Positions 10,840 to 23,400 of a stretch of 28,088 bases of DNA are shown here, in pieces; positions within the stretch are counted from its first letter, which is position 1, and every line of letters begins with the position of its first letter. The position numbers and the translations under genes are program-made. The stretch lies in contig JABUQX010053455.1 of the NCBI GenBank assembly GCA_015478945.1, forward strand, positions 1-28,088. The letters are read 5' to 3'. The DNA comes from Trachelipus rathkii (Eukaryota > Arthropoda > Malacostraca > Isopoda > Trachelipodidae). The notes below the pieces were generated by a model, which saw only the letters and a program-made list of their open reading frames with translations, was not told the origin of the DNA and did not search any database.

Positions 10840-11488
10840 AAACTGTCCTCCCCAGGAAGGCCGTGGTCTTCTAAAGGAACAACCACGACTGTCAGTCGTG
10901 ATCCATGCGGGATAGGTCCCTTGGGGTACACGGACCTCACGACTAAATTTGCTAAACCCCGCCATTCACTCCTATTATGCACCTTTCTTCTCGCCTCTGC
11001 CAAACTCACATATCTCTCCTCGCAGGCATTCCTTTACTGAATCCAGTATCCCTTTATTCTTCGGTCTCCCAATGCGATATGGCCTAGCCCACTCACAACT
11101 ATACTCCGCTTAACCAACGCACTAATGGATCTCGTCTTTTCCAATAGCCGAAAATCAATGCTCAATGTACTTTCATTTATTGCTTTCATTTACCACCTTT
11201 CTTCACACTGGCAGCAACTCAATATAGCGTTCATTCCTCATTTTATCAATCTTCATTCACACCTAACACGCCCCTAAGATTGTCCATCTGAACACATTGT
11301 ACTTTAGATCTTCACCTCTTACTTTCAGGCCATAGTCTTACTACTGTAGATATTAGACATAGGTAACAACAACTCTCTATGTAAACCCTAGCGCACTGCA
11401 ATGACTTAGTCCATTTACGTCTACCGAAGGATTTAATTGGCACCAGCCACCTTCCTACCACTTACAACTTTCCTACCTACACTGCTGC
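10840..11488 (-). mobile_element. Non-LTR retrotransposon copy 1, 3' fragment
   Basis: This segment is a diverged copy of 12060-12600. A 34-base exact match joins 10964-10997 with 12106-12139, and recognisable similarity extends on to about 11488 against 12600. The minus strand therefore encodes the same C-terminal reverse transcriptase region as copy 2, with frames destroyed. It retains about 120 bp beyond the shared block, probably 3' untranslated sequence, including a hairpin at 10884-10900. It is 5'-truncated where an AT array begins. Both copies share orientation, as expected for either independent insertions or a segmental duplication. Confidence 0.7.
10861..10900 (-). other. Stem-loop in LINE 3' region
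   Basis: The perfect inverted repeat cacgact-gtc-agtcgtg lies at 10884-10900. An alternative stem is formed by cgtggt at 10862-10867 with accacg at 10882-10887, so the two pairings compete for the same bases. It sits near the 3' end of LINE copy 1, where a reverse transcriptase recognition structure would be expected. That role is inferred only. Confidence 0.45.
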
Positions 11489-11730
11489 ATATATATATTA
11501 ATAGTATATATATATATATTATTAGTATATATACTTATATTATATAATATTATATATATATATCAATATATATAGTATATAATATAGTTATATATAATAT
11601 ATATTAATATATATACCATATATATATATATTTTACTATAGTATATATCTAGTATATATATATGTATATTAATATCGTAATATATCTAGTATAGTATACT
11701 ATATATATTATATATATAGTATATATATAT
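11489..11730. repeat. Imperfect (AT)n block between LINE copies
   Basis: About 240 bp of TATATA words with scattered interruptions separates the 5' edge of LINE copy 1 from the CAT array. Confidence 0.9.
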
Positions 11731-11850
11731 CTCATCACCTCATCATCATCATCCATCATCATCATCATCATCATCATCATCTCATCATCATCGCATCATC
11801 ATCATCATCACATACATCATCATCATCATCATCATCATCATATCATGCAT
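11731..11850. repeat. (CAT)n microsatellite
   Basis: An imperfect (CAT)n array, (ATG)n on the minus strand, lies right at the 3' side of LINE copy 2. LINEs of the RTE type commonly end in short tandem repeats instead of poly(A), so this may be the expanded tail of copy 2. Confidence 0.9.
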
Positions 11851-11859
11851 CACGCCACC

Positions 11860-13190
11860 TTCTTTTCTCAGACTTAGGTTAAGGTGCGTCAAATGCCCAG
11901 GGAATAGATAAGTATAGAAGAGAAACATGACGCAAGCGAACAAGAAAGCCTAGGCCTTGACCGACCCCCTTTATACCGCTTAAGGTGAGAGAACTCGTCG
12001 AAGTTGAAAAAAATCACGGGACTGCGACGGACCCTCACTATGGCATCTCTTCAATGTAGGGTTCATCCCTTAGGCCAGGCGGGCCACAACCCACATAACC
12101 CCGCAATTCACTCCTATTATGCACCTTTCTTCTCGCCTCAGCCACACTCACATTCCTCTCACTTCAGGTCATTCCTTTAATGACTAAAATGCATCTTTTT
12201 CGTAAGGTCCTCCCAGCCGGTCGTTTTCCCAGCACACTCATCACTATATAACCGCTTAATCAACCGATTACCATCCATCCACTCCACATGACTAAACCAT
12301 CTCAATGCACTTTCATTTATTCTCTCCTTTACTCCTTTCTTCACACCACACAACTGCCCTAAACGTTCGTTTGTCTCATTTTATCACGTGATTCTTCACA
12401 CACCGTAACAACACCTAAAATGGTGAGGTCCATCTGATAACTTTGTACTTTAGACTCTTATACCTCTTATTCCAGACCATACCATCATGTTAAACTCTAA
12501 CGCACTCAAGACTTTCCCCTTACATCCCCCAAGGATTTATAATGGCACGTCAGCCACCTTCATACCATTCACAACTTTCCTACAACACACTCTGCATCCT
12601 CCGCTTCCTTTTCATCCAACATATGATGTTTAAATATTTAAACTCGGACACTTGTTATAGCTGCTCACCATTTAGCATAAATTCACACCGAGGACTGTCC
12701 TCACCACAACCATAACTTACTCTGGTATCTACGTTGACTTTCAGAATCTATCCTGTTTAACACACCCTGCCAATATCTCTACCAACCAAGCCTTTCAAAC
12801 TCTCTTCAGAATTCGCACCACCACCAAATCAAATCATGCGCTAATGATAATTAGGGTAGGGCAACCCGTCCATCTCGTTCCATTCCTCTCATCATTTTCA
12901 ACATCATCGCCTGCCACCACCCCACCTATAAATTCTTTCATAACCCCACTCGCATAATTCAAATTGATAGACCAAGGAAGAATAGACAACATCCCTGGCC
13001 CTCCTGCCGCGTATTAATATTACAGAGCAGACACTTTCGCTCCATGTATTCGCCTACACACGCATTCCCTATTCGTGCATACCATACATTCAGAGCTTGC
13101 GCACCAAGCACCATAGTTCCGTAACACCTGCCATACGGCGAGCTTACTAGTTAATCCTATCATTTTCTATGCAATTTCAAGTAGTAGGTG
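11860..13190 (-). mobile_element. Non-LTR retrotransposon copy 2, reverse transcriptase pseudogene
   Basis: The minus strand encodes a frameshifted reverse transcriptase. In 5'-to-3' order it shows a relic of the RQG---SPW segment near 13010-12970, an NSEES-like stretch after the lost FADD core near 12820, LKVNVDTRV open at 12744-12661 (28 codons), and EFKYL at about 12645-12630. A clean 55-codon stretch at 12380-12216 contains LCGVKKG, INESALRWFSHVEWMDGNR and YSDECAGK. That last block is the typical C-terminus of LINEs abundant in crustaceans, whose consensus is RWFGHVERM followed by ECAG-R-GRPR-RW. After it, RPAGR-like coding continues briefly in another frame. The 5' end is truncated and followed by an AT array. 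Indels make it non-functional. An RTE-like clade is my best guess. Confidence 0.8.
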
Positions 13191-13214
13191 GAAGTCGGAT
13201 ATGAGTGTTTAGAA

Positions 13215-13430
13215 AAAATAAGTGGTTTTTTATATATATATATTATAAGTAATACGTAGTATATAATATATATATATATATACTATCATAGGTAATTATA
13301 GTAATAATAGTGATATATATATATTACATAGCTATATATATAAATATCACGTATATTATATATTATAATTTATGTATTATAAGTATATAGAGTAGAATAG
13401 CGTTAACGGATAGTATATTATCTCTAGTGG
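13215..13430. repeat. AT-rich low-complexity block
   Basis: Imperfect (TA)n with tagtaa and tataag words abuts the 5' truncation point of LINE copy 2. Confidence 0.8.
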
Positions 13431-13939
13431 TATAAGAGCTGACGTATTTTCCACCAGAGTTTTGAAAAAAATTCCTTATCCAAATTACTGTCCAACATGA
13501 CCCCAGCTTGAGGAGGTTGAAAGTGCTGAATTCAAAGGAAGTAGAGAAAATAGAAAATGGAAGAGTGTGGTTAACTTTACCACTTCAGTAAATATAAGAA
13601 TGAGAATAACTGTTAAGCCTGGAATCAGAGAGTTGAAGAGAGAAAGGATCAGAGTGTGAGAAAAGGCTAGTCACATGATCTCTCCTCAAAGGAGGAGACA
13701 TACGACTCGAGAGTTCAGGAGATCTATTGTCCATTGAAATTTAAGGAGATTGATACAACATTTGGACGGTCAGAAGGAGACTGAAAAGAGTCGGTGAAAG
13801 GAGGAGGAGGAGGAGGAGAATTGAAACGACATAGCAATAAATAGTTTTAAAAAAACATGTGTATGTGTGTGCTTGTCTGTAAAGGTGTGAAGATATTCTG
13901 AAGGCTCCTTATAACATCTTATCTTTTAGAAATTTCGAG
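13431..13939. other. Unclassified purine-rich segment
   Basis: About 500 bp, purine-rich on the plus strand and including a short (GGA)n run at 13800-13819. No long open frame or known motif was seen. It may be a decayed repeat or intronic DNA. Confidence 0.4.
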
Positions 13940-13942
13940 GGA

Positions 13943-13987
<45 letters not shown>

Positions 13988-13999
13988 GGAGAGAGAGAC
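13940..13999. repeat. (AG)n microsatellite
   Basis: A GA/AG dinucleotide array with periodic GG and AA interruptions. It is preceded by a GT-rich patch at 13858-13875. The following 14000-14692 is AT-rich DNA with a (GT)n-like patch at 14500-14522 and no supported gene. Open frames there on both strands are short and lack domains. Confidence 0.95.
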
Positions 14000-14692
14000 T
14001 ACGTGAAAATGTAAATACATAATTTTCAAAGCTAAAAATCTTACGGACTAAACTGTCGTCAAAAATGCAAATATTGAAATTATGTTGGTAAATACCTAAA
14101 AAATAAACATTTTTATAAGGTCAGAATTCAGAACCGATCTTCAATTTTGTATTACTTCACAGCGAAGATCCCTCGTGCTTTATAGTATAAAATTAACTTG
14201 CGTAATAAAAAATAATGCTAAACTCTATCTCTTTTTCAAATATTTAATCAATCGATGGAAATAAAATGTATGTATATTTGTGTGAGAAGGAAAATGTATG
14301 CCGTAATTGTCTTCTGTTGGTGTTCGCTTCGGAAATTGTTATACATGAATTTAACATATTTTTGCAACATTAAATTTGAAGAGAACTTTATTAACGTAAG
14401 TAAATTACGATATATCACTCTTATATTTTTTAGTATTATGTTGATTGGGTTAAATAGATGTTGATTCAAAGGTAGATTTATCATGAAAGATTGTCATTTG
14501 TGTGTTTGTGTGTGTGTGTTTGTACATTGGCGAATATTCCTCCTAAGAGATTTCTTACAAATAAAGAAAAATATATTTGCTTATAAATTTTTGTTGGAAT
14601 TAAAAAAATACGAAAATTCAATTTTCTAGTTTTATGACCAAAACACAAAACACTAAAATACTTCATAAATCTTTCATAATGAGGTGAAATTA

Positions 14693-14783
14693 AAATAATA
14701 TAATAATAATTATATAATAATAATAATTCATAATAATAATTAGTATAAAATTAAATATGGTATTTAATAATAATAATAGAGAG
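14693..14783. repeat. Degenerate (AAT)n array
   Basis: AATAAT words alternate with tatataat and aattca interruptions. A T-rich tract with G interruptions lies further on, at 14910-14945. Confidence 0.85.
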
Positions 14784-14980
14784 ATGAGAGGAAACCATAA
14801 GTTTGGGGACTAGACGACAGAAGCTGATAATAATATAATTACATGGGCGAGTGAATAGGGTTTTCCATAAACCGAATGAAGAAAATTTCATTTACATATT
14901 TGGGATGTCTTTTTTTTTTGTTTTTTTTTTTTTGTTTCTTTTTTTGCCGAACTCTCCGAGACAATTTTTACTAGGTTTTT

Positions 14981-17900
14981 AATAATAATATATATATATA
15001 AAATACAAAGATATATTAATATATAATATTTTTAATATTATATATATTATATATATATATATATTTTTATTTTATTATTATATTATATATTATAGTCCAT
15101 ATATAGTATATATATATATGATATATAGTAGTATATAGATAATATATTATAATTATATTAATATATTATTATTATTATATTTATACGTATTTAATAGTAT
15201 TATATATTATATATTATTATGGTACTATATATATTAAATATATAATATAATGTGATAGTATATATATATATGATTATATATATAAATATATAAATAAACT
15301 ACGTAATACTATATATTTATATATATATATATAATGGGATAATATAAATAATAAATATTAATATATTAATATATAATTAAAATATATATATCACTATTAT
15401 ATATAATCTATATATATCTATATAATTATAGTATTATATATTTTGTATTATTTATATAAATATATTTAGTAAATTTATTACTCACCACTACCGCCCTAAA
15501 TACCTACTCATAATATATAAGATATATAAATCTATTAATATATTTATATATAGATTATATATATTATATATATCATATCTAATACTAGTAAAATAATATA
15601 AGTAATATATATTATATAATATATATTAATAAATTAATATTATATATATATTTTATATAGTAGGTATATTATATAATATATTATAGTATGAATAATAAAT
15701 ATTAATAATATATATATAATACGTATATTGGATATATATTATATATATATTAAAATATAAATAATAATCTTTATTTATTATATATATTATATTATGTATC
15801 TACTACTACTACTATAGATATTATTATATATTATTATATTATTTTAAATTATATATATAGCTACTATATATACTTATACTATATATATTATATATTATTT
15901 ATATATATGTATATATGCTCATCTATACATACTATATAGATATATCTATATATTATATTACTACCTAATATATATATATATATATTTATTATTATATATA
16001 TATATATATATATATACTATATATATTAGTATATATATATAGATATATATATATATTATATATATATGTATATTATATATATATATATATATTTAGTATG
16101 TACAGTACATCTACTCATACCCCGATAATAATATATATATACTCATATAGGGAGTGAAAATAATAATATATTAATAATAATATATAATCAAATACTTTAA
16201 TAAGTACTTAATATACATATATATAAGATAATAGTATTATATTTATATATATTATATATCTATTATATATACCCTATAATATCACTATAATATATATTAA
16301 ATTAATAAAATTAATATAAGTCCTTTACACTGTATATATATATATAAGTGATAAAAATATTATAATAATAATATATACTCTATTATATATATATATATTA
16401 TATTACTATTAAATACCTATATAATATACCTACCGTACTAGGTGTAGTCTATATACTATATATATATATAATATAATACCTACATATGTATTAATATATA
16501 TATTATATCTATATAGTGTTATATATATTATATTATATATCACTATATTAATATCCGAATATTATATATATATATTATATATATTTAATATATATTTATA
16601 TATTATTAGATATTTTATAATTATTAATAGTAATTATTATTTATATTTAATATTATATATATTATATATATATATTATTTATTTATCATATATATACTAT
16701 ATATGATACCCTTATCTATATCTATATACTATATATACTACTGGGAGTTTGAGTTGATAACATAAATATATAATATATATATATTATAAAATAAAAAATA
16801 TATAAAATTATAATAATTATATAAATATATAATAAATATATAATATTAAATAATATTAAAATATAGATATATAGATTAATATATATAATTATATTTATTA
16901 TATATATATATTATTACATATATATATATAGTATTATATATACTACATATAGTACGGTCATCACCTCTGTTATTTATATAGTAAATATAATAGATAAAAT
17001 ATAATAAATATAATATATAATATATTATATATATATTATATTTATATTATTTATTAATATATTATATTATATATATTTATATATATATATTATATATGAT
17101 TGTTCGCTCAAATACAAATATATAACATATATTACTATTTATTTATCAACTGTTTATAATACTTTTTTATTATATTTATAGATATATATATTTATATATT
17201 ATATGATATTATACTAAAATAATAATATATATAATAATATGTAAGTCCTTCTATACTATATAGTTATGTATATAGAGTGATATATATTATAATATTATTT
17301 TGGTATATAAATATATAGATATAATAATATATATATAGCTATATAGAATATATATTTATATATCATATATCATATATATATATATATATATTATTACTAT
17401 ATATACTATCTCAATTATAAGATATTATATATATATATATACTCATAGTAGTAATAATATATTTATATATACTATATAATAATCTTCATATATATATATA
17501 TATATTTATAATTATAAACCTATATATATATATTTATATTAATTATATTATATTAGATATATTTTATATCAGTCTAGCACCTAAATCAATATTGTATTAT
17601 TTTATATTATTATTATATATATTATATATTCATATATATATTATATTATATATAGTATATTATATATTATAGATATATATATTTATATATATTTATATAT
17701 GCCATATTTTTATATGATTAGTTATTATATATATAATATATTTTAACATATTAATATATTATAATAATATGGTATACTATATAAATAATATAATATAATA
17801 GTAAAAATATAATATATACTATAGTATTATATATATATATTTATAGGTATATATTTATTATATATATATATATATATTATTATATTTATATATTATTCAT

Positions 17901-18262
17901 ATTCTTATTATTATTATTTCAGTATTAGTATAGTAGTCTATATATATATATATATAATACTAATTTTATTAAATAGTGGTAAATAATAATATATTATAAT
18001 TATTATTAGATTAATATATTATATTTAATTATATTATATAGTTACTACTACTAGTATATATATACCCTATACTATATTACCCTACTAATAATACTTAATA
18101 ATAATACGAAATAAGTTATATATATTATTATACTTTATATAATCATATTACTACCCTACCTACTACTATAGTACTATTATATATACTTCATACTACTAGT
18201 GATGAGTATTTATATATATATAATTATATTTATTATTATATATATATAATATATAGTAAAAG
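14981..18262. repeat. 3.3-kb AT-rich low-complexity island
   Basis: Almost the entire segment consists of TATA, ATTATAT and TAATAA words. Small islands contain C or G, for example near 15480-15510, 16105-16130, 16740-16760, 16958-16972 and 18150-18200. There is no coding potential. It may be an expanded AT satellite or a poorly resolved assembly of shorter AT arrays. Its true length is uncertain because such DNA is hard to sequence. Confidence 0.9.
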
Positions 18263-18264
18263 AT

Positions 18265-18572
18265 AATAAGAGATACCTGAGCGGTGACCACCCTTTTCGA
18301 TAGGAAGTAATAGAGATATCGTTCTGAAACTTGGAATATAATCTATGTATGAGGTTAAGGCTCGAACAGGGTAATATTTTCAAGTCTCTAGATGTATTAG
18401 GGGGTACCTTCCCCAGAGTGTCATTACGTCGGCATATTGCGCTTTACGTGCCCTTGTTTGTGGTCCTTTCGATGGGGTGAGATTTAGGCTTATGTACGAG
18501 GTCGGACCTAATCGCACGGTGTGCGTACGCGGTGAGCGGAGAGCGCTCGCGCCGCGGCGGCACACCACACAC
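18265..18572. other. CpG-rich segment I
   Basis: Base composition changes abruptly to near-balanced with many CpG, peaking at 18505-18565, where gagcgctcgcgccgcgg lies. A 64-codon minus-strand frame crosses it but has no recognised domain. It could be an unclassified repeat such as an LTR or DNA transposon end, or a small CpG-rich regulatory patch. Confidence 0.4.
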
Positions 18573-18706
18573 ATTGTTATTATTTATTATTATTTTATTA
18601 TTATTATTATTATTATTTGTTAGTTATTATTATTAATTAATATAATTATTATTATTATTATTATTAATATATTATTATTATTATTAATTATTATTATTAA
18701 TTATCT
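18573..18706. repeat. (TTA)n array inside CpG-rich block
   Basis: An imperfect TTATTA array separates the two CpG-rich segments. Confidence 0.9.
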
Positions 18707-19160
18707 TTTACTTGAGTTATTACGTTTCAAGATTCGAATTGAGTCCGAAAAACACGCGCCTTCCTGCAAGGATCGTTTTTTTACGGCAGTTCCGCATTCT
18801 GTTATTTCGCGCGGTTACTGTTCTTGCGTATCACAGTTCAGACTCACAGAACCGACGCCAGCTGTTCGCACGCGACTTATCGCCTCACTCGTGCTCACTC
18901 CCAAATTTTGGAGGGTGGTTTAGATTATGTACGTAACTCGGCGTTATTATACCGAAGTTACGCTTCCTCTATTGGGTCTCCCGTTAGGGGGGAACCACCT
19001 CCCTTTATAAAATATTAACAGTTTGTACGTATAAAGGCTGAATGTTGGGTGAATAGTATTCAGATGAATTTCTAGAAGAGTTAGTCACTTGGAATAAGAT
19101 CTGAGGAGTTGGCTCTGACGCGGGTGCTGTATGCGGTGGCGGGTGCCGAGTTAATAATCA
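18707..19160. other. CpG-rich segment II
   Basis: Balanced composition with many CpG continues to about 19155. It contains an imperfect hairpin (gtaactcgg at 18933-18941 against ccgaagttac at 18952-18961). Two overlapping plus-strand frames of 64-74 codons occur in different frames, neither with a recognised domain. Together with segment I this may be one repeat interrupted by the TTA array. Confidence 0.4.
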
Positions 19161-19350
19161 ATGTTTATGGTGTCTTCTATATATGTCTAATCCTGGGTCT
19201 GTAGATCTCTCGCAAAATAATGGTTTTTCAAGAACCCCATCAAGCAAAAAATAAAAAAATAACGAAAATAAAAATAGAGCATACGCAGATACATAAATCC
19301 ATATGTTAAAATTGACACTTTTTTTTTTGTATATTTTGAGCAAATTTTAC
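19161..19350. other. Unclassified AT-rich DNA
   Basis: This ordinary AT-rich stretch includes an A-rich patch at 19246-19275 and a T tract at 19320-19328. No gene is supported. Confidence 0.4.
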
Positions 19351-19740
19351 GTTTTTTTACATACCCTAAAACAGTAAATCAGTGAATTCAGTAAACAAAC
19401 TACCCTCCTCACCACTTCCATGATCTATTGATCATATTGAGTACTATTTGTTTAATCTCATATTTGTTATTTAATTAATAATGTTCTTCACATCTCTATA
19501 ATAAGTACTCAGTAACTAACACAACTACACTCTGTTCACAAATAGATCTATTGATCTATTGATTCAAGACATAATTTTATTAGTTAAAATGTTTCATGTT
19601 TTTTTACATACCCTATAATCAGTAATTCAGATAATCAAACACACATCCCTGCCACCCTCCTGTTCAATCATTGATCTAGTGATCTTTTGATTCAAGTTCA
19701 TGTTACATTTTCGAGTATCATTTTGGATAAACAATAACAT
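19351..19740. repeat. Tandem repeat, about three units of roughly 125 bp
   Basis: The word gtttttttacataccct occurs at 19351 and again at 19598, each followed by a cagtaa(a/t)-tcag segment and then a gatct(a)-tgatc motif at 19422 and 19674. A more diverged middle unit begins near 19494 (agtactcagtaac) and ends with the same gatctattgat word at 19546-19560. The unit spacing is therefore about 117-131 bp. The copies are too diverged to be a recent expansion. Confidence 0.6.
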
Positions 19741-19774
19741 AAAAATCAGTTCTTTATACATGTAATCAATATAT

Positions 19775-19930
19775 GTTGACGTAACAAAGTTTCCACAATT
19801 ATAAGCCTAGAGATAGAGCATTCATTGAACTATGAATATAAATGCAATCACGACAAATCTGACACACTTGAAACTGGAATAAACTGTTCGTTAACAAAGT
19901 TCCACACTTACAACAGTAAGGCTACTATAG
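19775..19930. repeat. Dispersed motif, copy A
   Basis: The word acaaagttccacacttac occurs at 19894-19911, followed by a cagtaa word, and a weaker form (gtaacaaagtttccacaa) occurs at 19781-19798. The same motif lies at 25566-25590. A preceding aaatctgacacac word also matches 25506-25518. A short dispersed repeat is the simplest reading. Confidence 0.5.
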
Positions 19931-20440
19931 GCATACGAAGACGAGATTATCACCGGAGAAAGCCCCCTTTCCCTATAACTTTTTCCTTGTTTTCTAGGGC
20001 GGTGTCTCATACAAATAACAATAGAATTATAAATTATATACAATTAAAATGGAATAAATTATACAAATATTATACGAATTCCACATTTCCTAACACCCTT
20101 GTGCTATTATTTGTATCAATAGCAGAGCAGCGAAAGGTTTAATGTTCCTAACAGATAACAAATTTTTTCATCTATTAATTTTATAGGACCAAACAAAGCT
20201 TGGGCTCTATCCACAAAAACTAAGAATAAGATACAAACATGTGAAATGAGAGAAACTGAAACTCCCTTAAGCAAGAATACAACTGCTAACATCAACAAAG
20301 AAGATCAAAAAAAACATATCCAGCGTAAAAGTACTAACGAGGCTACAAAACATAATCCTCGCAGCCTCTCCGGAATTAAGGGGGGTAAAAAAGGGAGAAT
20401 ATTTATCAAAAAAAACATCGGATGCCCCACCACCCCATGC
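19931..20440. other. Unclassified DNA with short open frames
   Basis: Frames of 60-105 codons occur on both strands (for example 19825-20142 plus and 20116-20298 minus). They lack domains and any sign of conservation that I can judge. From about 20300 A, G and C runs begin to lengthen, leading into the homopolymer zone. Confidence 0.35.
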
Positions 20441-23400
20441 ACAATGGTTAAATCTTCTACATTAGAGTAGGTGATGAGTTTGGGTGTAATCTAAAAGAAT
20501 TAATGTATGCGGGTAAGCCTTGACGTAACGAGCCCAACTCAAACTCACCCTAACGGATTCCAAAGGCAACAAAAAAGTAAAGTTTTACCACCTCTGTATT
20601 AAGCTTTATATACTTTATTTTGCGGCTGAACCGGTTTATATATTCTTATCCTATTTTATTTTTTTTTACTAATCCGATCAACATCAACTCCTCATTTTTA
20701 GGTTTAAGGATTTTTTTTTTTTGAAAAATTTCAACAATCTCTTCAGTATTTTCTGTTTATAAATGGAGTAAGAGGAGCCAGTGCTTAGAATACCCGAAAC
20801 CTCCTCAATTCCTAATTCCCCATTTTTTCTCCCTAATAATCTCACCCAAAAAAACTATACACGCCATAAAAAAAATTAAACCCCCACACAGTTGAATCTT
20901 TATTGATCCCCCCCTAACCCCGGTTTAATAAAAAATTTTTGAAAAAAAAATAATTTTTTAAACTAATTCGTTTAGTTTGTTTTTTTCACCTATTTTCTTT
21001 CTCCTTTCCTTCCTAAGTACCCTAGGAAAATAATTTTTTGTTTTCATGGGATGGTCTCCTCACCGTGGATAAAGACTCCCCTTAATAAGACGGAGGTCCC
21101 TCCCCCACACCCAATTTTAAGAATATCTCTAATATTTGTGAAGAAATAAATCCATTCTAACGGTACTCCCCCCCCCCCCCCCCCCGGATGCCCCACGTAT
21201 ACACCACAGAGCCTCGGAAAGTACCAGTCCCAATAAGCAACGGATAATGCCCTCGGGGGTCCCGTAATCCGAATTTATTAAGCGAAATACCATCCACCGA
21301 ACAAAAAGAGTGTTCCCGGACAAAAAAAACGATATTTGGGTAGGGAAAAAAAAAAATAAAAAAAAATGAAATAAGCGTAATAGGGTTGGGGAAATCGAAA
21401 AAATTTTATTCTCTCCCCCCTTTGTCTCTTCTTTCCCACCTCCACCCCCATTTGTTTTTAATAAATCTTTTCCTTTTCCCCTGAAATTTAAAAACTTAAC
21501 TTCAAAAATTATTTTAGCCCTCACGAATTTTAAATATTATACAAATATTCCCCCACCAACCCCCGTATTATACGTGTAAAAACAAATATTAATTCTCTTC
21601 CCCTGGATATAAACCCGGGGTGTTTTTCCGCAGGGAGGGGTTTTTATTTTCTTATTTATATTGGAGTTACATATGCATCCTTTATATGTATACAAAAAAT
21701 ATATAAATCCCTCTCTAAAGATAACTTATCCAAAATCTAAACAAAAAACTTGGGGGGAAACCCTTTACCATAAGGGGTTTTTTTAATTGTTTTTTCTCTC
21801 AATCCCCCCCACCCTCAGCAATGAAATGTAGTTTTACAATCTTTACAGCTCTCTCTTTTCTCGAATTTTCTCACCACTCGAGTTTCCGTTCATATTATTG
21901 TTTTATTCGCGCTCGCCTTCTCCGGGGAGGTTGAAAGAAAAAAAATTCGTTTTTTTATTTTCTGTTTTAAAATTTCTCTTCCACAAAATTTGGTTTTTTC
22001 TTTGTATCATGGGCATAAAACCGAAATTTTATGTTATCGATCGAGGTTAAGGGGGGGGGGCTTGCGGCTGTACACACTCACCAAAAAGATTATTATTTTT
22101 TAATTAAATTTTTTACGGGGGAAAACCCCCCGTTTTCGGCCCCCTTAAACCTCCGGGGTCTTCCCCGGGGGGTCCGTTCGGTTTGCAGGCCCCCAAAAAA
22201 AAAATTTTTTTCCCCTTTCCCCTTTCCCCCAATCGTTCAAAAAAATACTTCCTTTTTATAACCCAAAAGCCGGCCCGGGCCTTATATCCCGTTTTTTAAA
22301 AATGAATTCGTTCCGCCCCCCCCGCATATTAAAAAAATAAAAAAATAAAAAAATTCCGCGAATTGAAAATCCGGTTTTAAACGGGGGGGGGGTTCCCCCC
22401 CCCTCCCGGTTTGGGTTTGTTTTTGGGAAACATTTTTTTTTTTAAAATACAAAAAAAACAAAAAAAAAAAAACCAAAAAATAAGTAGGAAAAAAATTAAC
22501 TAAAAAAGAGATGAGGGGGGGGAAAAGGGGGGAAAAAAAAATTTTTTTGGGATATTATGGGGGGGAAAGGGGGGGGTTTTTCCGGCCCCCGGGGTTTAAA
22601 AAAATTTTTTCTTAAAAAACGGGGGTTTTTTATCGTGGAAAAAAATAATTCCTTTAAAACCTTTATACCTCCCCCCCCTCTTTTAGAAAATTTTCCCCAA
22701 CGAACACAAAAACACTTTAAACAAACCCCAACCCTCCCCCCTTAAAAAAAAATTTTTTGAACGAAAATTTAAAATTTTTTTTCCCCTGAAAATCAAAATT
22801 CCCGGGTTTGAAAGAAAACCGGGGGCCTCGGGGGCCGAAAAATTATATTTTCTATAATTTAGACATTTTTAGGAAAAAAAAAAAAAAAGAAAAGAAAATA
22901 AAACAAACAAAAAAAAAAACCTCTTAAAAAAAATTGGTTTCCCGAAAACCCTTAAAAAAAATGTTGGAAATCCAAAATGGGAAGGTTTTTATGCCCCGGG
23001 GGGGAAAGAAGCCCCCAAAAGAAAAAAAAAACAAAAAAAAAATCCACCAAAGCTCTGTATGCCACATTATTGGGACTTTGTTTCCCTTTAATAAATAAAT
23101 TTTTAATTTTTCTCCCACCCCAGCCCCCCCCCCCCCACCCCCCCCCAAGGAAAAATATTAATTTTCCCGAAAACTCCCCCCAATGGGGAGAAAAAAATGG
23201 AAAAAAAGATTTTTTAACCCCAAGCTTGGGGGAAAGAAATTTCATTAGTTAATTGAATTCTTTTTTGTTATTACAAATAAAATTTACAAATATTAAAATG
23301 TTTTTAAGGGGGGTTCCCCCGCCCCCCCCATATTAAAAAGGGAAAAAAAAAGCGTTTATTAAAATAATGAGGAATACCCCCCAAGCCGTTTCTTGGGTTT

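Noticed and set aside
11731..11850. CRISPR-like direct repeats
   Set aside because: This is a trinucleotide microsatellite with no unique spacers of regular length, in a eukaryotic context.
14248..14666. Short frames on both strands
   Set aside because: They overlap antisense, are AT-driven, and contain no recognised domain or signal.
18380..19018. Three frames of 64-74 codons in the CpG-rich block
   Set aside because: They have no domain, lie in different frames and strands, and length alone is expected by chance at this composition.
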